Below, one piece after another: positions 43,405-54,737 of a stretch of DNA of 64,000 bases. Origin of the DNA: Salinibaculum litoreum (GTDB taxonomy: Archaea; Halobacteriota; Halobacteria; Halobacteriales; Haloarculaceae); the NCBI GenBank assembly GCA_009789175.1, contig CP046866.1, positions 3,162,001-3,226,000 of the forward strand. The letters are read 5' to 3'. Position 1 is the first letter of the stretch; each line of letters starts with the position of its first letter. Below the pieces are notes generated by a model that ran no database searches, had not been told where the DNA came from, and was given only the letters and a program-made list of their open reading frames with translations. Position numbers and translations under genes: made by a program.

Positions 43405-45831
43405 ATGGCCATCAAACAGTTGCTGCCCGAGTTCGTTCGGGAGCGGTACATCCGGAAGTTCACGCTCATCGTTCTTGCCATTGCGGTGCTCGTCGGCGGC
43501 GTTGGGTTCGTGACACAGGCGGACGTGTCGGACCAGGTGAAAGACGACCGGAAGCAGGAGCTGAAAGCGATTGCGGACCAGGAGTCAGCAGCGCTGAACG
43601 AGTGGCGCAACTCACAACTCGAGCGGACAGCACTGCTCTCGGAAAACAGCGACTTCGAGGACATCGGCAGTCAGGGTGAACTCCAGTCCTCACTCGACAA
43701 CCAGGTTGACCAGTTCCCGGAGAGCCTGTACGCGCTGTACTACGTCGAGGGGGTCGACTGGCGGGGTGACGCCGCGAACGACACCGAGGCTGAAATCGTC
43801 GGGAGTACCGTCGATGCACGCGAAGGCGAGTCGCTTGCCGACGCCGGCATGGAGTGGCGTGGCGGCTTTAGGTTCAGAGGCGACAACGACGCCATCGAAT
43901 CGAACGTGTACGCTGACGATGGCAAGAAACTCATCGCGTACGCGAGCCCGGTCGAGAACAAAGACGCGGCAATGGTCGCCGTCTTCGACGCGGCCCAGCG
44001 GGGAGAGGGGCTGCGCGATACGGTTGAGGGCGGATACACACAGGTCGTCGACAGTAACGGTCAGATCCAGTTCGCGACGAACTCCAGCAAGACGCTCTCA
44101 CAGTATGACGCTGGCACCGACGTGCAGGAGATTTCCGACGGCACGATTGGCGGTGACGGCATCGTCGAACGCAACGGCGATGTCATCGCGTACGCCTACG
44201 TCGATGGGACCGACCGGGTCGTCGTCAAGCACGCCCCACAGTCGAACGCCTACGCGCTGAGCCGGACGGTGACCGAACGTATCGGCATCCTCATCGCACT
44301 GGTGTTGCTCGGGTTCGCCGTACTGGGGGTCATCGTCAGCCGGGGAACCATCAGCAAGCTCGATGGCCTTGCCAGCAACGCGCGTGGGCTGGCCACGGGT
44401 GAGGTCGACCAGGATATCGAGGACAGCGGTCGCATCGACGAAATCGGAGAGGTACAGGACGCCTTCCGCGAGACACAGGCGTACATGCAGACGGTCGCTG
44501 GCCAGGCCGACGCTATCGCCGAGCAGGACTTCGACGCCGAGGTGCTCCAGGAGGACGTGCCCGGCGATATCGGCGTGGCGCTGAGCGAGATGCGCCACGA
44601 CATAGAGGAGTTCATCACCGAACTCGAAGAGGCCAAAGCAAACGCCCGCAGTTCCCAGGAGAAGGCTGAGGAACTCGCGGCGGAACTCAACGACCAGGCC
44701 GAAGAGTTCAGCGACGTGATGGAAGATGCCGCGTCCGGCGACTTCACTCAGCGACTGGACACGGGTATCGACAACGACGCCATGCGCGAGATTGCGGAGG
44801 CGTTCAACGCCATGCTCGGCCAACTGGAAGCGACCGTCGTCGAGGTTCGTGACATCGCAAACGAGGTCGACAACGTCTCAGACGAGATTTCGACCGGGGC
44901 CGAGGAGGTCCAGAACGCCAGCCAGGAGGTCAGCGAGTCGGTCCAGGAGATTGCGGCCGGCGCGGAGCAGCAAAACGAGAACATCCAGCAGGCCGCCGAC
45001 GAGATGACCGACCTCTCGGCGACCGTCGAGGAGATCGCTTCCTCCTCGGACGAGGTGGCCCAGCAGTCCCGCGAGGCCGCCGACCTCGGCGAGGAAGGGT
45101 CGACCTACGCCACGGAGGCTGTCGCCGAGATGAACGATATCGAACAGCAGGCCGCAGAGACCGTCCGCGAGGTCGAACGCCTCGACGACGAGATGGAACA
45201 CATCGGCGAAATCGTCGACCTCATCGACGACATCGCCGAGCAGACGAACATGCTCGCCCTGAACGCCTCCATCGAGGCCGCCCGCGCGGGCGAGGCCGGG
45301 GAGGGCTTTGGCGTCGTCGCGGACGAAATCAAGGGGCTGGCCGAGGAGACCAGTCAGGCCACACAGGAGATAGAAGACCTCATCACCGAGGTGCAGGCCT
45401 CGACGGCCCAGGCAGTCGGCGACATGCAGGAGATGGGCCAGCGCGTCGAAGCCGGCCGTGAGACCGTCGAAGGTGCCGCGAGTACGCTCGAAGACATCAT
45501 CGAGCAAGTCGAAAAAGCCAACGCCGGCGTCCAGTCCATCAACGACGCCACCGACGAGCAGGCCGCCTCCACCGAGGAGGTCGTCGCGATGGTCGACGAG
45601 GTGGGCAGCATAAGCGAACAGACCAGCGGCGAGGCCGAAGACGTGGCCGCTGCCGCCGAGGAACAGACCGCGTCCATGTCCGAGGTCACTGACAGCATCG
45701 TCGACTTGTCCAGTCGAGCCGCAGACCTCCGGGAAATCACCGACCAGTTCGAGATCCGCGAGGCCGGCGTCGACGTCGACGACCTCGAAGCCAGCGCAGG
45801 GACCGGAAACGTGAGTACCGACGACGACTGA
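43405..45831 (+). CDS. Methyl-accepting chemotaxis receptor
   Basis: This is a transmembrane chemoreceptor of about 808 residues. TM1 ([19 protein letters not shown]) and TM2 ([20 protein letters not shown]) flank an extracellular sensor of roughly 240 residues of Cache-like character. A first HAMP region follows ([19 protein letters not shown]). A second lies before the cytoplasmic coiled coil ([15 protein letters not shown]), which ends in the conserved signalling tip ([35 protein letters not shown]). It starts at the ATG at 43405. A GTG at 43384 would add seven residues, but a GTGTATAG box at 43366-43373 fits the ATG better. It lies on the opposite strand between rps12 and nusA. Confidence 0.92.
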   Translation: MAIKQLLPEFVRERYIRKFTLIVLAIAVLVGGVGFVTQADVSDQVKDDRKQELKAIADQESAALNEWRNSQLERTALLSENSDFEDIGSQGELQSSLDNQVDQFPESLYALYYVEGVDWRGDAANDTEAEIVGSTVDAREGESLADAGMEWRGGFRFRGDNDAIESNVYADDGKKLIAYASPVENKDAAMVAVFDAAQRGEGLRDTVEGGYTQVVDSNGQIQFATNSSKTLSQYDAGTDVQEISDGTIGGDGIVERNGDVIAYAYVDGTDRVVVKHAPQSNAYALSRTVTERIGILIALVLLGFAVLGVIVSRGTISKLDGLASNARGLATGEVDQDIEDSGRIDEIGEVQDAFRETQAYMQTVAGQADAIAEQDFDAEVLQEDVPGDIGVALSEMRHDIEEFITELEEAKANARSSQEKAEELAAELNDQAEEFSDVMEDAASGDFTQRLDTGIDNDAMREIAEAFNAMLGQLEATVVEVRDIANEVDNVSDEISTGAEEVQNASQEVSESVQEIAAGAEQQNENIQQAADEMTDLSATVEEIASSSDEVAQQSREAADLGEEGSTYATEAVAEMNDIEQQAAETVREVERLDDEMEHIGEIVDLIDDIAEQTNMLALNASIEAARAGEAGEGFGVVADEIKGLAEETSQATQEIEDLITEVQASTAQAVGDMQEMGQRVEAGRETVEGAASTLEDIIEQVEKANAGVQSINDATDEQAASTEEVVAMVDEVGSISEQTSGEAEDVAAAAEEQTASMSEVTDSIVDLSSRAADLREITDQFEIREAGVDVDDLEASAGTGNVSTDDD

Positions 45832-46014
45832 CGACGCAGCTCAGTTCATCGTCGAGGGGCACCCGGTTTCGGATAGCAACCCTCACCCGTCGTTGAGGTC
45901 GGCGTTTCCGAGACACGCCAAAACACCCGCGAAAGCGAGCACCGCGGCGCTACGAGTGTGTTGAACAGAGCGTGCAGAGACCAGAGTGCACAACCGCCGG
46001 AAAAGAACGACCGC

Positions 46015-46440
46015 TCAGGTCAGTTCCACGTCGTCGACATCGTGGTGTCGTGCTGCAAGCGTCCGCGCGGCGTCGATGTTCTTGCCATCCGCACCGATAG
46101 CCGCGCCGCGGTCCGCCTCGGCCACCTCGACGTAGGCCAACCGGTCGTCGTTCTCGCTGATGGTGACGTTGTAGACAGCGGCAGGCGCCAGCGCGTTGGC
46201 GACGAAGTCCTCGGCGGTATCGGCATCCTCGACGAGTTTCACCTCGCGGTCGAGTTCCTCCTCGACGGCCTGGACGTTCTCGCCACCGCTGCCGATGGCC
46301 TTGCCCATCTCGCCGGCTTTGACGAGGAAGATGACGCGGTCGTACTCCTCGTCGATGACGCAATCCCGGACGGTCGCCTCGGTCTCCTCCTCGAAGAGGG
46401 TGAGCAGTTGTCGTGCGTCGTCCGAGAGTCGAACGGTCAT
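46015..46440 (-). CDS. nusA: Transcription factor NusA-like protein (archaeal, KH domains)
   Basis: This is the archaeal short form of NusA, 141 residues, consisting of two KH RNA-binding folds without the bacterial S1 and N-terminal domains. The sequences VIFLVKAGEMGKAIGSGGEN and EADRGAAIGADGKNIDAART contain both GxxG loops. It follows rpoA2 with a 1-nt gap. It probably binds nascent RNA and influences termination or elongation. The next gene on this strand is rps12, 2.8 kb further along, beyond the chemoreceptor. Confidence 0.96.
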   Translation of the reverse strand: MTVRLSDDARQLLTLFEEETEATVRDCVIDEEYDRVIFLVKAGEMGKAIGSGGENVQAVEEELDREVKLVEDADTAEDFVANALAPAAVYNVTISENDDRLAYVEVAEADRGAAIGADGKNIDAARTLAARHHDVDDVELT

Positions 46441-46441
46441 C

Positions 46442-47638
46442 TCAGTCGGCGCTCTTCGAGCCGGCGCTCATCCGCAGGTCCACGTCGCCGGTGCCCAGTT
46501 TGATTGGCTTGCCGACGATGACGTTCTCCGTGACGCCGTTGAGGTCGTCGACTTCACCGTGAACGGCCGCGTCGAGCAGGTGGTTGACCGTCACCTCGAA
46601 GGCTGCCCGTGCGAGCACGGAGTCCTTCGAGCCGGAGATGCCGTGGCGGCCGATGGACTCGATGGTCCCCTCGTTGGTCATGATATCGGCGACCAGCATC
46701 AGGTGGCGGACGTTCACGTCGTCCAGCCCCTGCTCTTCGAGGGTGTTCATCGTCTCGTTGATGATGGCCTCACGGGCTGCCTCGACGCCCAGGTTCCGGT
46801 AAATCTCGTGGATGTTGTTACACGTCGTCCGGGAGGCGTCGACGCCCTCGATGCCGAGGACAGTACCGAAATCGGACCCCTCCGTGTAGAGGACGAACTC
46901 CTCGCCGTTGTCGGTCTCTTCCTTGCGGATGACGACACGCGAGATGTCCTCGATACCCTTGAAGACGATATCGGAGAGGTCCTCGACCAACTGCAGCAGG
47001 TCCCGGTAGGACGGCTGCTCGGGGCCGAACTCGATGACCAGGCCCTGCTGGATGGTCTCGACGCCGAGTTTGGACTCGATGGTGCTCGCAATCGTTTCGG
47101 CTACCTCGACAGGGTCGGAAACGGTCGGCCACCGCTCCATGAGGGTATCCTCGTTGAGCGAGACCCGGACGAGCATATCGGCGACGTTGGTCGATACGTC
47201 ACCCAGCTGGAGAATCTTCGTCGACTCGATGTTCCAGACGACCTCGTGAGCCTTCTCGCGGTCCTGGGCGTACTCGTCTTCGAGATGGACCGTCATCATC
47301 GGCGTGTCGGGCTCTTTCCGGGCGTCGACCAGCTCGATGAGCCGGGGCAGGCCCTGGGTCACGTCGATTTCTGCCACACCCGCGTAGTGGAACGTGTTCA
47401 TCGTCATCTGCGTCCCGGGTTCGCCGATAGACTGTGCGGAGACAGTCCCGACAGGGTCAAGCGGGTCGACACGCGTGTCCCGGTACTTGGCCTCGATAGC
47501 CTGGACGACCTCCTCGGTCTCCTCGGGGGTCGGGTCCCGGTCTTCGAGTGTGCTGTACACCTCATCTTTGAGCCGGCGCGGAAGCTCGCTGTCCTCGACG
47601 AGGACTTCCGTGTCGGCGGGTACGTCGTAGTCTGTCAT
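46442..47638 (-). CDS. rpoA2: DNA-directed RNA polymerase subunit A''
   Basis: This is the C-terminal part of the largest polymerase subunit (the RpoA half equivalent to the end of beta'), with 398 residues. [25 protein letters not shown] and the [13 protein letters not shown] region belong to the trigger loop and bridge-proximal part. Later blocks ([55 protein letters not shown]) are the conserved jaw and clamp. It lies 3 nt after rpoA1 and 1 nt before nusA. Confidence 0.98.
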   Translation of the reverse strand: MTDYDVPADTEVLVEDSELPRRLKDEVYSTLEDRDPTPEETEEVVQAIEAKYRDTRVDPLDPVGTVSAQSIGEPGTQMTMNTFHYAGVAEIDVTQGLPRLIELVDARKEPDTPMMTVHLEDEYAQDREKAHEVVWNIESTKILQLGDVSTNVADMLVRVSLNEDTLMERWPTVSDPVEVAETIASTIESKLGVETIQQGLVIEFGPEQPSYRDLLQLVEDLSDIVFKGIEDISRVVIRKEETDNGEEFVLYTEGSDFGTVLGIEGVDASRTTCNNIHEIYRNLGVEAAREAIINETMNTLEEQGLDDVNVRHLMLVADIMTNEGTIESIGRHGISGSKDSVLARAAFEVTVNHLLDAAVHGEVDDLNGVTENVIVGKPIKLGTGDVDLRMSAGSKSAD

Positions 47639-47641
47639 GGA

Positions 47642-50620
47642 TTAGTCGTCGGACTGGGCCATCCACCAGTCGTCGGCGTGTTCCGAGAGGTTGGTCGGTT
47701 CGGCGCGCTCGCCGAGGAACTCTGCCTTCTCGTTTTCGTCGGCGAACTCCTCGTCGAGCACACGGTTCGTAATCTCCTCGACATCGACCGCAGCCTTCTC
47801 CTGGGAGCTTGAGACTTCGACCGGCGAGGTGCCGTCTTCACCGAACTCGAACTGGACGACCGTATCGGAGGTGTCCCGAACGGTACCGTCGTACTGCGTT
47901 TCGAGTTCGGAGAGGGCGTTGATGAGCCGGCGCTGCAGGTACCCGGACTTCGACGTACGAACGGCCGTGTCGACAAGCCCCTCGCGGCCGCCCATCGCGT
48001 GGAAGAAGAACTCCTTGGGGTCGAGTCCCTCACGGTAGGAGTGCTCCACGAAGCCGTGGGCCTCGGCCGAGAGGTCGTTTGGCTCGAAGTGACTGAGGGT
48101 GCGGTCCTCGTAGCCGCGGTTGATGCGCTCGCCACGGACTGCCTGCTGGCCGACACAGCCGGCCATCTGGGTCAGGTTCAGCATCGACCCACGCGCGCCG
48201 GACTCGGCCATCACGACCGCAGGGTTGTCGTCCGCGAAGTGGTCCTCCGCGATGTCACCCGCCGAGTCACGCGCCTTGCCCAGTGCCTGCATGATCTTCA
48301 TCTCCAGCGTCTCGTCGACGGTCCGACCCGGCAGGGATTCGAGTTCGCCCCGCTCGTAGGTCTCGATGAGTTCCTGCACCCGGTCGTAGGCACCGTCGAT
48401 TGCCTCGTCGACCTGCTCTTGGGCCTCCGGCGGAATCGACTCGTCGTCGATACTGATGGAGAACCCGAAGTGCATGATGGTCCGGATAGCGAGACTGGAG
48501 ACCTCGTTGATGAAGATGCGCGCCCGCGTCTTCGAGAACTGCTTGGCGATGGTGTCGACCACCTCGCCGCCGAAGGCACCGACTGCATCCTCGTCGATTG
48601 TCCCCTGGAGCAACTGGCCGTCCTCGATGAGGACTGTATCGCCTGCCGAGGAGGTGAACTCGAGGTCCAGTCCGTCGGGCAGGAGCTCCGAGAAGAGTTT
48701 CCGGCCGGTCCAGTACTCAGTCCCGTCGTCGTCGACCCGGTCCGGGTCAGGGAGTTCGTCGATACGGGTCGTCCGCAGCAGGTCCAGCGACTGCGTCTCG
48801 TTGAACTCCGGATTCGTATTCGTCAGCAGGTACGTCGCCGTGACGTGGTCCTGAATCGCACCGAGGATGTTCTCACCGAAGCGCGGGCTGAGCATCTGTT
48901 CTTGCACGCGCATCAGCACGCGCGCTTCCGCACGGGCCTCCTCGTTCTGGAGGGCGTGCATGTTCATCTCGTCGCCGTCGAAGTCCGCGTTATACGGCGG
49001 ACAGACGGTGGTGTTCAGGCGGAACGTCTTGTACGGCATCACCACGACCTCGTGGGCCATGATGGACATCCGGTGCAGCGACGGCTGGCGGTTGAAGATA
49101 ATGATGTCACCGTCGATGAGGTGGCGGGAAACCTCCCAGCCGGCCTCGACTTTCTCCGCGAGTTCCTCGCAGTTTTTCTCGGTGACTTTCAGCCGGCGGC
49201 CGTCCGGTCGGCGCACGTAGTTCGCGCCGGGATGGGTTTCGGGCCCATTGGCGACGTAGCGCCGGGCTTCGTCGAGGTTGCGCTCGTTGACGTTCATCGT
49301 CTGGGTCATCTCCGAGGCGACCCGGTCGGGAACACCGACCTCGTTCAGGCTCAGCGTGGGGTCCGGTGAGATGACAGTCCGGGCGGAGAAGTTGACACGC
49401 TTGCCCGACAGGCTGCCACGGAACCGTCCCTCTTTGCCTTTCAGGCGCTGGGAGAGGGTCTTCAGCGGCCGCCCGGAGCGGTGTCGGGCCGGCGGTGTCC
49501 CCGAAATCTCGTTGTCCATGAACGTGGTGACGTGATACTGCAGCAGTTCCCAGAGGTCCTCGATGATGAGCTGGGGCGCACCGGCCTCACGGTTCTCCAT
49601 GAAGCGCTGATTGATGCGGATGATGTCCACCAGCTTGTGGGTGAGGTCGTCCTCGGAGCGCTGCCCGTTGTCCAGCGTAATCGAGGGGCGCGCGGTCACC
49701 GGCGGCACCGGGAGGACGGTCAGAATCATCCACTCGGGGCGGGACTTGTCCGCACTGACGCCGATGGATTCGAGGTCGTCGTCCGGGATGTCCTCGAACC
49801 AGTCGCGAATATCGGAGGGCATCAGCTTGTTCATGTCCTCCTCGGTGAGGTCCACGTCGAGTGCGTCCTCGATGGCCTCGCGGTCGGATTCACGCGGGCG
49901 GAACGAGCCCGAGAGAATTTCCTGGACCCGGCCGGGGTCGATACCCGTCTCGTCGGCCAGTTCCGGTGGCGTGACGCGTTCGCCGTCTTCCTCGTCGGGT
50001 TCCATCGCCTGCGCGATGCGCTCGGGGTAATCCGAGGCGAGCACGCGCTGGACCTCGTAGTAGGTCGTCGGCTTCTCGTGTTTGATGTCGTACTGGACCT
50101 CGCCACAGTACGGACACTTGTCCTCGTTCGTATCGGAGGAGGAACGCCGGCAGGTCCGCATCGCTGACTTGAGTTCGTCACTCAGGTCCTGGCGCAGCGA
50201 GCGCGCCTCGTCGAGGTTGCCACGGAACTCCCGGAGCTTCTCGTCGGCGGCCTCGCTGGCCTCGCTCAGGTCGGCGTACTTGCTGCCGTCGACCGGCGTC
50301 AGCCGCGAGCAGTTCCGACAGGTCCCACGCAGCAGTCGCCGGATGAGCTTGTTGAAGCCGACGTGAATCACGGGCGCGGCGAGTTCGATGTGGCCGAAGT
50401 GGCCGTTACACGAGCCGGAGTGTTTCCCGCACGTTTTACACTCCAGTCCGGGGTCGATGACGCCCAGCCGCGGGTCCATCAGCCCCATGTCGATGGGGAA
50501 GCCGTCGTCGTCGTAGGTGTCGGCCGTGATGACCTTCGTCGCGCTCATCTCGCGGTACTCCTCGGGGTCCATCAGCCCGAAACTCAGACTGTGGATTTCC
50601 TTGGGTGCGTGCTGGCTCAT
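47642..50620 (-). CDS. rpoA1: DNA-directed RNA polymerase subunit A'
   Basis: This is the catalytic large subunit (N-terminal portion), 992 residues. Zinc sites are visible at CKTCGKHSGSCNGHFG and CPYCGEVQYD. The active-site metal-binding motif NADFDGDEMN is near residues 541-550. RPVTARPSITLDNGQ-type lid and rudder regions, and the bridge-helix part (GARGSMLNLTQMAGCVGQQAV), are present. The ATG overlaps the TAA of rpoB1 as TAATG. It is part of the contiguous rpoH-B''-B'-A'-A''-nusA operon. Confidence 0.98.
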   Translation of the reverse strand: MSQHAPKEIHSLSFGLMDPEEYREMSATKVITADTYDDDGFPIDMGLMDPRLGVIDPGLECKTCGKHSGSCNGHFGHIELAAPVIHVGFNKLIRRLLRGTCRNCSRLTPVDGSKYADLSEASEAADEKLREFRGNLDEARSLRQDLSDELKSAMRTCRRSSSDTNEDKCPYCGEVQYDIKHEKPTTYYEVQRVLASDYPERIAQAMEPDEEDGERVTPPELADETGIDPGRVQEILSGSFRPRESDREAIEDALDVDLTEEDMNKLMPSDIRDWFEDIPDDDLESIGVSADKSRPEWMILTVLPVPPVTARPSITLDNGQRSEDDLTHKLVDIIRINQRFMENREAGAPQLIIEDLWELLQYHVTTFMDNEISGTPPARHRSGRPLKTLSQRLKGKEGRFRGSLSGKRVNFSARTVISPDPTLSLNEVGVPDRVASEMTQTMNVNERNLDEARRYVANGPETHPGANYVRRPDGRRLKVTEKNCEELAEKVEAGWEVSRHLIDGDIIIFNRQPSLHRMSIMAHEVVVMPYKTFRLNTTVCPPYNADFDGDEMNMHALQNEEARAEARVLMRVQEQMLSPRFGENILGAIQDHVTATYLLTNTNPEFNETQSLDLLRTTRIDELPDPDRVDDDGTEYWTGRKLFSELLPDGLDLEFTSSAGDTVLIEDGQLLQGTIDEDAVGAFGGEVVDTIAKQFSKTRARIFINEVSSLAIRTIMHFGFSISIDDESIPPEAQEQVDEAIDGAYDRVQELIETYERGELESLPGRTVDETLEMKIMQALGKARDSAGDIAEDHFADDNPAVVMAESGARGSMLNLTQMAGCVGQQAVRGERINRGYEDRTLSHFEPNDLSAEAHGFVEHSYREGLDPKEFFFHAMGGREGLVDTAVRTSKSGYLQRRLINALSELETQYDGTVRDTSDTVVQFEFGEDGTSPVEVSSSQEKAAVDVEEITNRVLDEEFADENEKAEFLGERAEPTNLSEHADDWWMAQSDD

Positions 50621-52446
50621 TATACTGCGTCCTCCAGTTCGACTCGCGGTGCGATGCCAAGCGCTTTCATCTCGTCAAGGAGAAGCTTGAACGCATACGA
50701 CATCTCGATTTCGTGGACATCGGTCTCCTCCTCGCAGTTGGGACAGTAGACACGGCGCTGGTCGACGTTCTCGACAGCGGCCATCCCACACTGGGCACAG
50801 ACGTAAATCCACTCGCGGTCGGACTCGTCGAGCAGGCGCTCTTTGAGCGTCATGGCTGCGCCGTGCCCGATGAAGACGTCCCGTTCCATCTCACCGATAC
50901 GGAGCCCACCCTCACGGGCACGCCCCTCGGTGGGCTGGCGAGTCAGCACCTGCACCGGTCCGCGCGAGCGCGCGTGAATCTTGTTCGAGACCATGTGGTA
51001 CAGCTTCTGGTAGAAGATGGTCCCGACGAAGATTTCCGCCTCGATTTTCTCGCCCGTGACGCCGGAGTACATGACCTCCTTGCCGCTTGATTTGAAGCCG
51101 TGGTCCTCCAGCGAGCCACGGAGTTTGTCCTCGTCTTCTCCGGTAAAGGGCGTGCCGTCGACCCGTCGTCCTTCGAGCGAGCCGACCTTGCCACCGATCA
51201 TCTCCAGAATGTGTCCGACGGTCATCCGCGAGGGCAGGGCGTGGGGGTTCAGGATGAGGTCCGGCACCACACCTTCCTCGGTAAAGGGCATGTCCTCCTG
51301 GGGTGCGATGTGGCCGACGACACCCTTCTGACCGTGCCGTGATGCGAACTTGTCCCCGAGTTCGGGGATACGCTCGTCGCGGACGCTGACCTTCGAGAGT
51401 TTCGAGCCGTCTTCACCCTCCATGAGGGTGACAGTGTCGACGACACCGCTCTCACCGGAGCGCATCGTGACGCTCGTCTCCCGTCGTTTCTGCGGGGAGA
51501 GACCGCCCATGTCGTCCGGTTCTTCGAGGAACCGCGGCGGGGAGGTCTTCCCGAGCAAAACGGCGTTTTCGTCGACTTTCGTCTCGGGGTTGACGAGGCC
51601 GTCCTCGTCGAGGTGGGTGTACGCTTCCTCGCCGCGTGCGCCCCGGACCTCGTCGTCGGGAATCTCGAAGCGGTCCTCCTGACCGCCCGGGTATCGGCGT
51701 TCCTCGCCCTCGTAGGTCCGGAAGAAGTGCGACCGGGCGAGCGCGCGGTCGACCGACCCCTGGTTCATCACGAGTGCGTCCTCGATGTTGAACCCCTCGT
51801 AGGACATGACGGCGACGACGAAGTTCTGTGCGGCGGGGCGGTCGTCGTAGCCGATCTGCTCGGTGGTCTGCGTTTTGACCATCGACAGCTGGGGGTAATG
51901 CAGCAGGTGCTGGCGCGTGTCCGGCCGGATGCGGTAGTTCGCACTCGGTAGCCCGAGTGACTGTTTTATCATCCCCGACCCCATCGTAATCCGCGGGCTG
52001 GCGTTGTGTTCGGGGTAGGGAATCATCCCTGCACCGATACCGAACATCAGCTGGGGATCGATTTCGAGGTGGGTGTGGTTGTCCGTCAGCTCGTCTTCCT
52101 CGACGGCGACGTAGATGTCACCCTCCTCCTCGGCGTCGATGAACTCGACGTAGCCGCGCTCGACGAGTTCTTCGAATTCGAGGTCGCCGTCCTGTAGCGC
52201 CTCGACCTCCTCCTCGGAGATGAGCGGTTCGCCGTCCTCGACGACCAAAAGCGGGCGTCGTGCCCGGCCGGCGTCGGCGTTGACGATGACCTCGCTGGTG
52301 CGCTCGTCGACCGAGACGTTGACCATCTCCGAGACATCGCCCCGTCGGCGAGCCTGTCGAATCTGGTGTGCGAGCTTCTCCGGTTCGGGGTGTGTCCCGA
52401 CCAGACTTCCGTTGACGTAGACTTTGGCTTCTCGTCCCTGACTCAT
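50620..52446 (-). CDS. rpoB1: DNA-directed RNA polymerase subunit B'
   Basis: This is the C-terminal half of the second-largest subunit, 608 residues. It starts at the ATG at 52446 ([20 protein letters not shown]), since an 11-residue upstream extension overlaps rpoB2. Conserved blocks include [35 protein letters not shown] and [22 protein letters not shown]-terminal zinc ribbon ([20 protein letters not shown]) closes the chain. Split B''/B' is a feature of haloarchaea and methanogens. Confidence 0.98.
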   Translation of the reverse strand: MSQGREAKVYVNGSLVGTHPEPEKLAHQIRQARRRGDVSEMVNVSVDERTSEVIVNADAGRARRPLLVVEDGEPLISEEEVEALQDGDLEFEELVERGYVEFIDAEEEGDIYVAVEEDELTDNHTHLEIDPQLMFGIGAGMIPYPEHNASPRITMGSGMIKQSLGLPSANYRIRPDTRQHLLHYPQLSMVKTQTTEQIGYDDRPAAQNFVVAVMSYEGFNIEDALVMNQGSVDRALARSHFFRTYEGEERRYPGGQEDRFEIPDDEVRGARGEEAYTHLDEDGLVNPETKVDENAVLLGKTSPPRFLEEPDDMGGLSPQKRRETSVTMRSGESGVVDTVTLMEGEDGSKLSKVSVRDERIPELGDKFASRHGQKGVVGHIAPQEDMPFTEEGVVPDLILNPHALPSRMTVGHILEMIGGKVGSLEGRRVDGTPFTGEDEDKLRGSLEDHGFKSSGKEVMYSGVTGEKIEAEIFVGTIFYQKLYHMVSNKIHARSRGPVQVLTRQPTEGRAREGGLRIGEMERDVFIGHGAAMTLKERLLDESDREWIYVCAQCGMAAVENVDQRRVYCPNCEEETDVHEIEMSYAFKLLLDEMKALGIAPRVELEDAV

Positions 52447-52447
52447 A

Positions 52448-54013
52448 TTAATCGTCCGCGGGCTGTTGTTCGACACTTTCGATGCCTGGGATGCCCTCGA
52501 CTCCCATCTGTGCGAGTTCCTGTTTCAGCTCCTGTTCGTCCGCGACGTTCTGTGACAGCTCCATCGCCTGCGCGAAGTTTTTCACCAGGCCACAGTTCGG
52601 TCCCTCCGGCGTCTCGGAGGGACAGATGCGACCCCACTGGGTCGCGTGCAGGTCCCGCGCCTCGAAGTGTGGCTGGGAGCGACTGAGCGGCGAGCGAAGC
52701 CGGCGGAGGTGAGAGAGAACGCCCATGTAGTCGGTCCGGTCGACCAGTTGTGAGACGCCGGAGCGGCCACCCACCCAGTTCCCCGTCGCAATCGGGTGCT
52801 CCAGGCGCTCGGTCAGCACGTCCGAGCGAACGACCGTCGAAACGGAGAGTTGCCGGTTACGCATGTTCGCGCGTTCGAGCTGGTATTTCACGTCCCGTGC
52901 CAGCTTGTTCAGCGCCGTCCGGAACAGGTCTTTCATCAGGTCGCCACTGACCTTCAGGCGCTTGTTGGCGTAGTGGTCCTTGTCGTCTGCTTCTCGACGG
53001 TCCAGGGCGAGTTCGAAACACGCCTCGGCCATCCGGCAGAGGTAGTAGGCCTTGTTGATGCGGACGTCTTCCTCGTCGACGCCCTCTTCGTGGAGATGCG
53101 GTAGGAGATAGCGGTCGATGACGTAGTTGGCGCGTTTGAGCTGGTAGTTCTTGCCCTGACCGGAGGCGACGCGCTGTCCCAGACTCTCGATTGCTCCCTC
53201 GGTGGTCTGGACTTCGGCGGCCTCCAGGTTTTCGAGCATGAACTTCACGATTTCGGGGTCGTCCGAGACGCGGTGGACGATTTCCTCGTCGGATTCCAGT
53301 CCAAGCGCGCGCACGAGCGTGACGAAATTGACGCTGCCCGAGACGGAGGGGAAAGAGACTTCGAGCAGGCCGTCCCGCGTTCGCTCACAGAGCACCAGGG
53401 CGCGGTAGCCCCGGCGCTGGGAGAAGGTCTTGGCGACTTCGATCTGGTCGCCGTATTTCGTGTCGGTCTCGGCGAGAATCTTGTTCGGCGCGAGGTCCTC
53501 GCTTGTCATCAGCACCCGCTCGGAGCCGTTGACGATGAAGTAGCCACCGGGGTCGGCGGGGTCCTCGCCGATGTCAATGAGTTCCTCGTCGGTGAAGCCG
53601 GCGATGTTACACTTCTCGGAGCCGACCATGATGGGCATGCGCCCGATTTTGGTCTCGGTCTGGTCGACGACCCGCTCTTCCTCTTCCTCGCCGCCCTTGA
53701 TGATGGCCATCTCCATGAAGACAGGCGCGGCGTAGGTGATATTGCGGAGTCGAGCCTCCTGTGGGTAGAGCAGTTCCTCGCTCCCGTCAGCTTCTCGCAC
53801 GCGCGGCGTGACCACGCGCACGTCCCCGAGTTCGACGTAGACGGGTTCCTCACCCTCCTTGTCGCCGATGTCGGTTTCGATGGTCGCCTTCTCGTCGACG
53901 ACCTCCTGCATGCCGCGTCCAAGGAACGCGTTGAACGAGCGGAAGTGATGTTCAGCGAGCCGTTCGCGCGAAAAGTATTCCCGTGAGATGTCTCGTTTGT
54001 CCTCGATATCCAT
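52448..54013 (-). CDS. rpoB2: DNA-directed RNA polymerase subunit B''
   Basis: This is the N-terminal half of the second-largest polymerase subunit, 521 residues. Recognisable blocks are [20 protein letters not shown] near the start, [41 protein letters not shown] and [21 protein letters not shown], the last being the universal fork-loop region. The stop is 1 nt before the rpoB1 start, and the ATG overlaps the rpoH TAA as TAATG. It is the second gene of the rpo operon. Confidence 0.98.
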   Translation of the reverse strand: MDIEDKRDISREYFSRERLAEHHFRSFNAFLGRGMQEVVDEKATIETDIGDKEGEEPVYVELGDVRVVTPRVREADGSEELLYPQEARLRNITYAAPVFMEMAIIKGGEEEEERVVDQTETKIGRMPIMVGSEKCNIAGFTDEELIDIGEDPADPGGYFIVNGSERVLMTSEDLAPNKILAETDTKYGDQIEVAKTFSQRRGYRALVLCERTRDGLLEVSFPSVSGSVNFVTLVRALGLESDEEIVHRVSDDPEIVKFMLENLEAAEVQTTEGAIESLGQRVASGQGKNYQLKRANYVIDRYLLPHLHEEGVDEEDVRINKAYYLCRMAEACFELALDRREADDKDHYANKRLKVSGDLMKDLFRTALNKLARDVKYQLERANMRNRQLSVSTVVRSDVLTERLEHPIATGNWVGGRSGVSQLVDRTDYMGVLSHLRRLRSPLSRSQPHFEARDLHATQWGRICPSETPEGPNCGLVKNFAQAMELSQNVADEQELKQELAQMGVEGIPGIESVEQQPADD

Positions 54014-54240
54014 TATTCCACCACCAGTCGGTATACGACTGCTGTGTCCGTGGTTCGCGAGTCACGTTCGATTCGCACCACGTCGCCGATTGTGGCGTCG
54101 TCGGGCAACGCCGGGTCGGTACGTTTGATTTTCGGCAGGTCTGTTTTCTCGATGTTGTACTCCTCGAGTACCTCCTCGAGGTCGCCGTCCCCGAGGAGGG
54201 TATGGTCTGGCACAAGTTCGTGTTGGCTTACATCTACCAT
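54013..54240 (-). CDS. rpoH: DNA-directed RNA polymerase subunit H
   Basis: This is the small archaeal polymerase subunit (Rpb5 C-terminal domain homologue), 75 residues, that contacts downstream [28 protein letters not shown] and [22 protein letters not shown] are diagnostic. It is the first gene of the rpoH-B''-B'-A'-A''-nusA operon. Two AT-rich boxes on the minus strand (GTTATATGT and GGATATAG, about 54285-54320) about 50-75 nt upstream are the probable promoter. Confidence 0.97.
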   Translation of the reverse strand: MVDVSQHELVPDHTLLGDGDLEEVLEEYNIEKTDLPKIKRTDPALPDDATIGDVVRIERDSRTTDTAVVYRLVVE

Positions 54241-54284
54241 GGGTGTGGCTTGGCCGGCAAAGAAGGCTGTTCGGAGATACTACA

Positions 54285-54320
54285 GCGCCCTATATCCGGG
54301 AGACATATAACACTTACCAA
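54285..54320 (-). promoter_or_regulatory. Promoter region of the rpo operon
   Basis: On the minus strand GTTATATGT and GGATATAG occur within this stretch, about 50-75 nt ahead of the rpoH ATG. Either could be the TATA box, and both would give a leader of 20-50 nt. No further conserved signal is visible between here and tRNA-Asp. Confidence 0.4.
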
Positions 54321-54473
54321 ACGAAGACGGGCGGTGCTATCCAACCCCGGCCAGCCTGGGCACGGCCAGGGTGCAAACAGGAGTGGATGGGCTCGGTGTG
54401 TCGCCGTATCATCGGGTTGGCTGTGGGAGACCAAATAACTTGTGTCGCCATCACACAGCGGGTTGCATTGGAA

Positions 54474-54483
54474 AGCCTTAAGA
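54474..54483 (+). promoter_or_regulatory. TATA-like box before tRNA-Asp
   Basis: GCCTTAAGAT-type sequence (core CTTAAG) lies 28-37 nt upstream of the first tRNA base, as expected for an archaeal tRNA promoter. Confidence 0.45.
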
Positions 54484-54510
54484 TGGAAACGGAGAAAGGA
54501 AGAGTTGCGT

Positions 54511-54583
54511 GCCCGGGTGGTGTAGTGGCCCATCATACGACCCTGTCACGGTCGTGACGCGGGTTCAAATCCCGCCTCGGGCG
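54511..54583 (+). tRNA. tRNA-Asp (anticodon GUC)
   Basis: The cloverleaf has acceptor GCCCGGG paired with CTCGGGC (one G-U pair) and discriminator G, D arm TGGTGTAGTGGCCCATCA, anticodon loop CTGTCAC with GTC, and T arm CGGGTTCAAATCCCG. It is 73 nt long with no encoded CCA. Unlike the three tRNAs at 28-29 kb, no second copy of its 3' end is visible downstream. Confidence 0.96.
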
Positions 54584-54737
54584 CTTCTCTGAATTTCAAC
54601 TCCTCAGCGGTGCGTTTCGTCGCCGAGCAGCAGTGTGAATTTCTAAAGGTGTGAGTCGGGGAAACAGCGAAAGTGGCCAGGTTTACGCCCCGAAAGAGGG
54701 ATGTCTGATGACAGTCCGAGCCGTCGGTCTCTCTGGA

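Noticed and set aside
54584..54660. A second tRNA-Asp 3' end downstream of tRNA-Asp
   Set aside because: Only a short TGAATTTC similarity was found, unlike the clear copies beside the Val, Phe and Ala genes.
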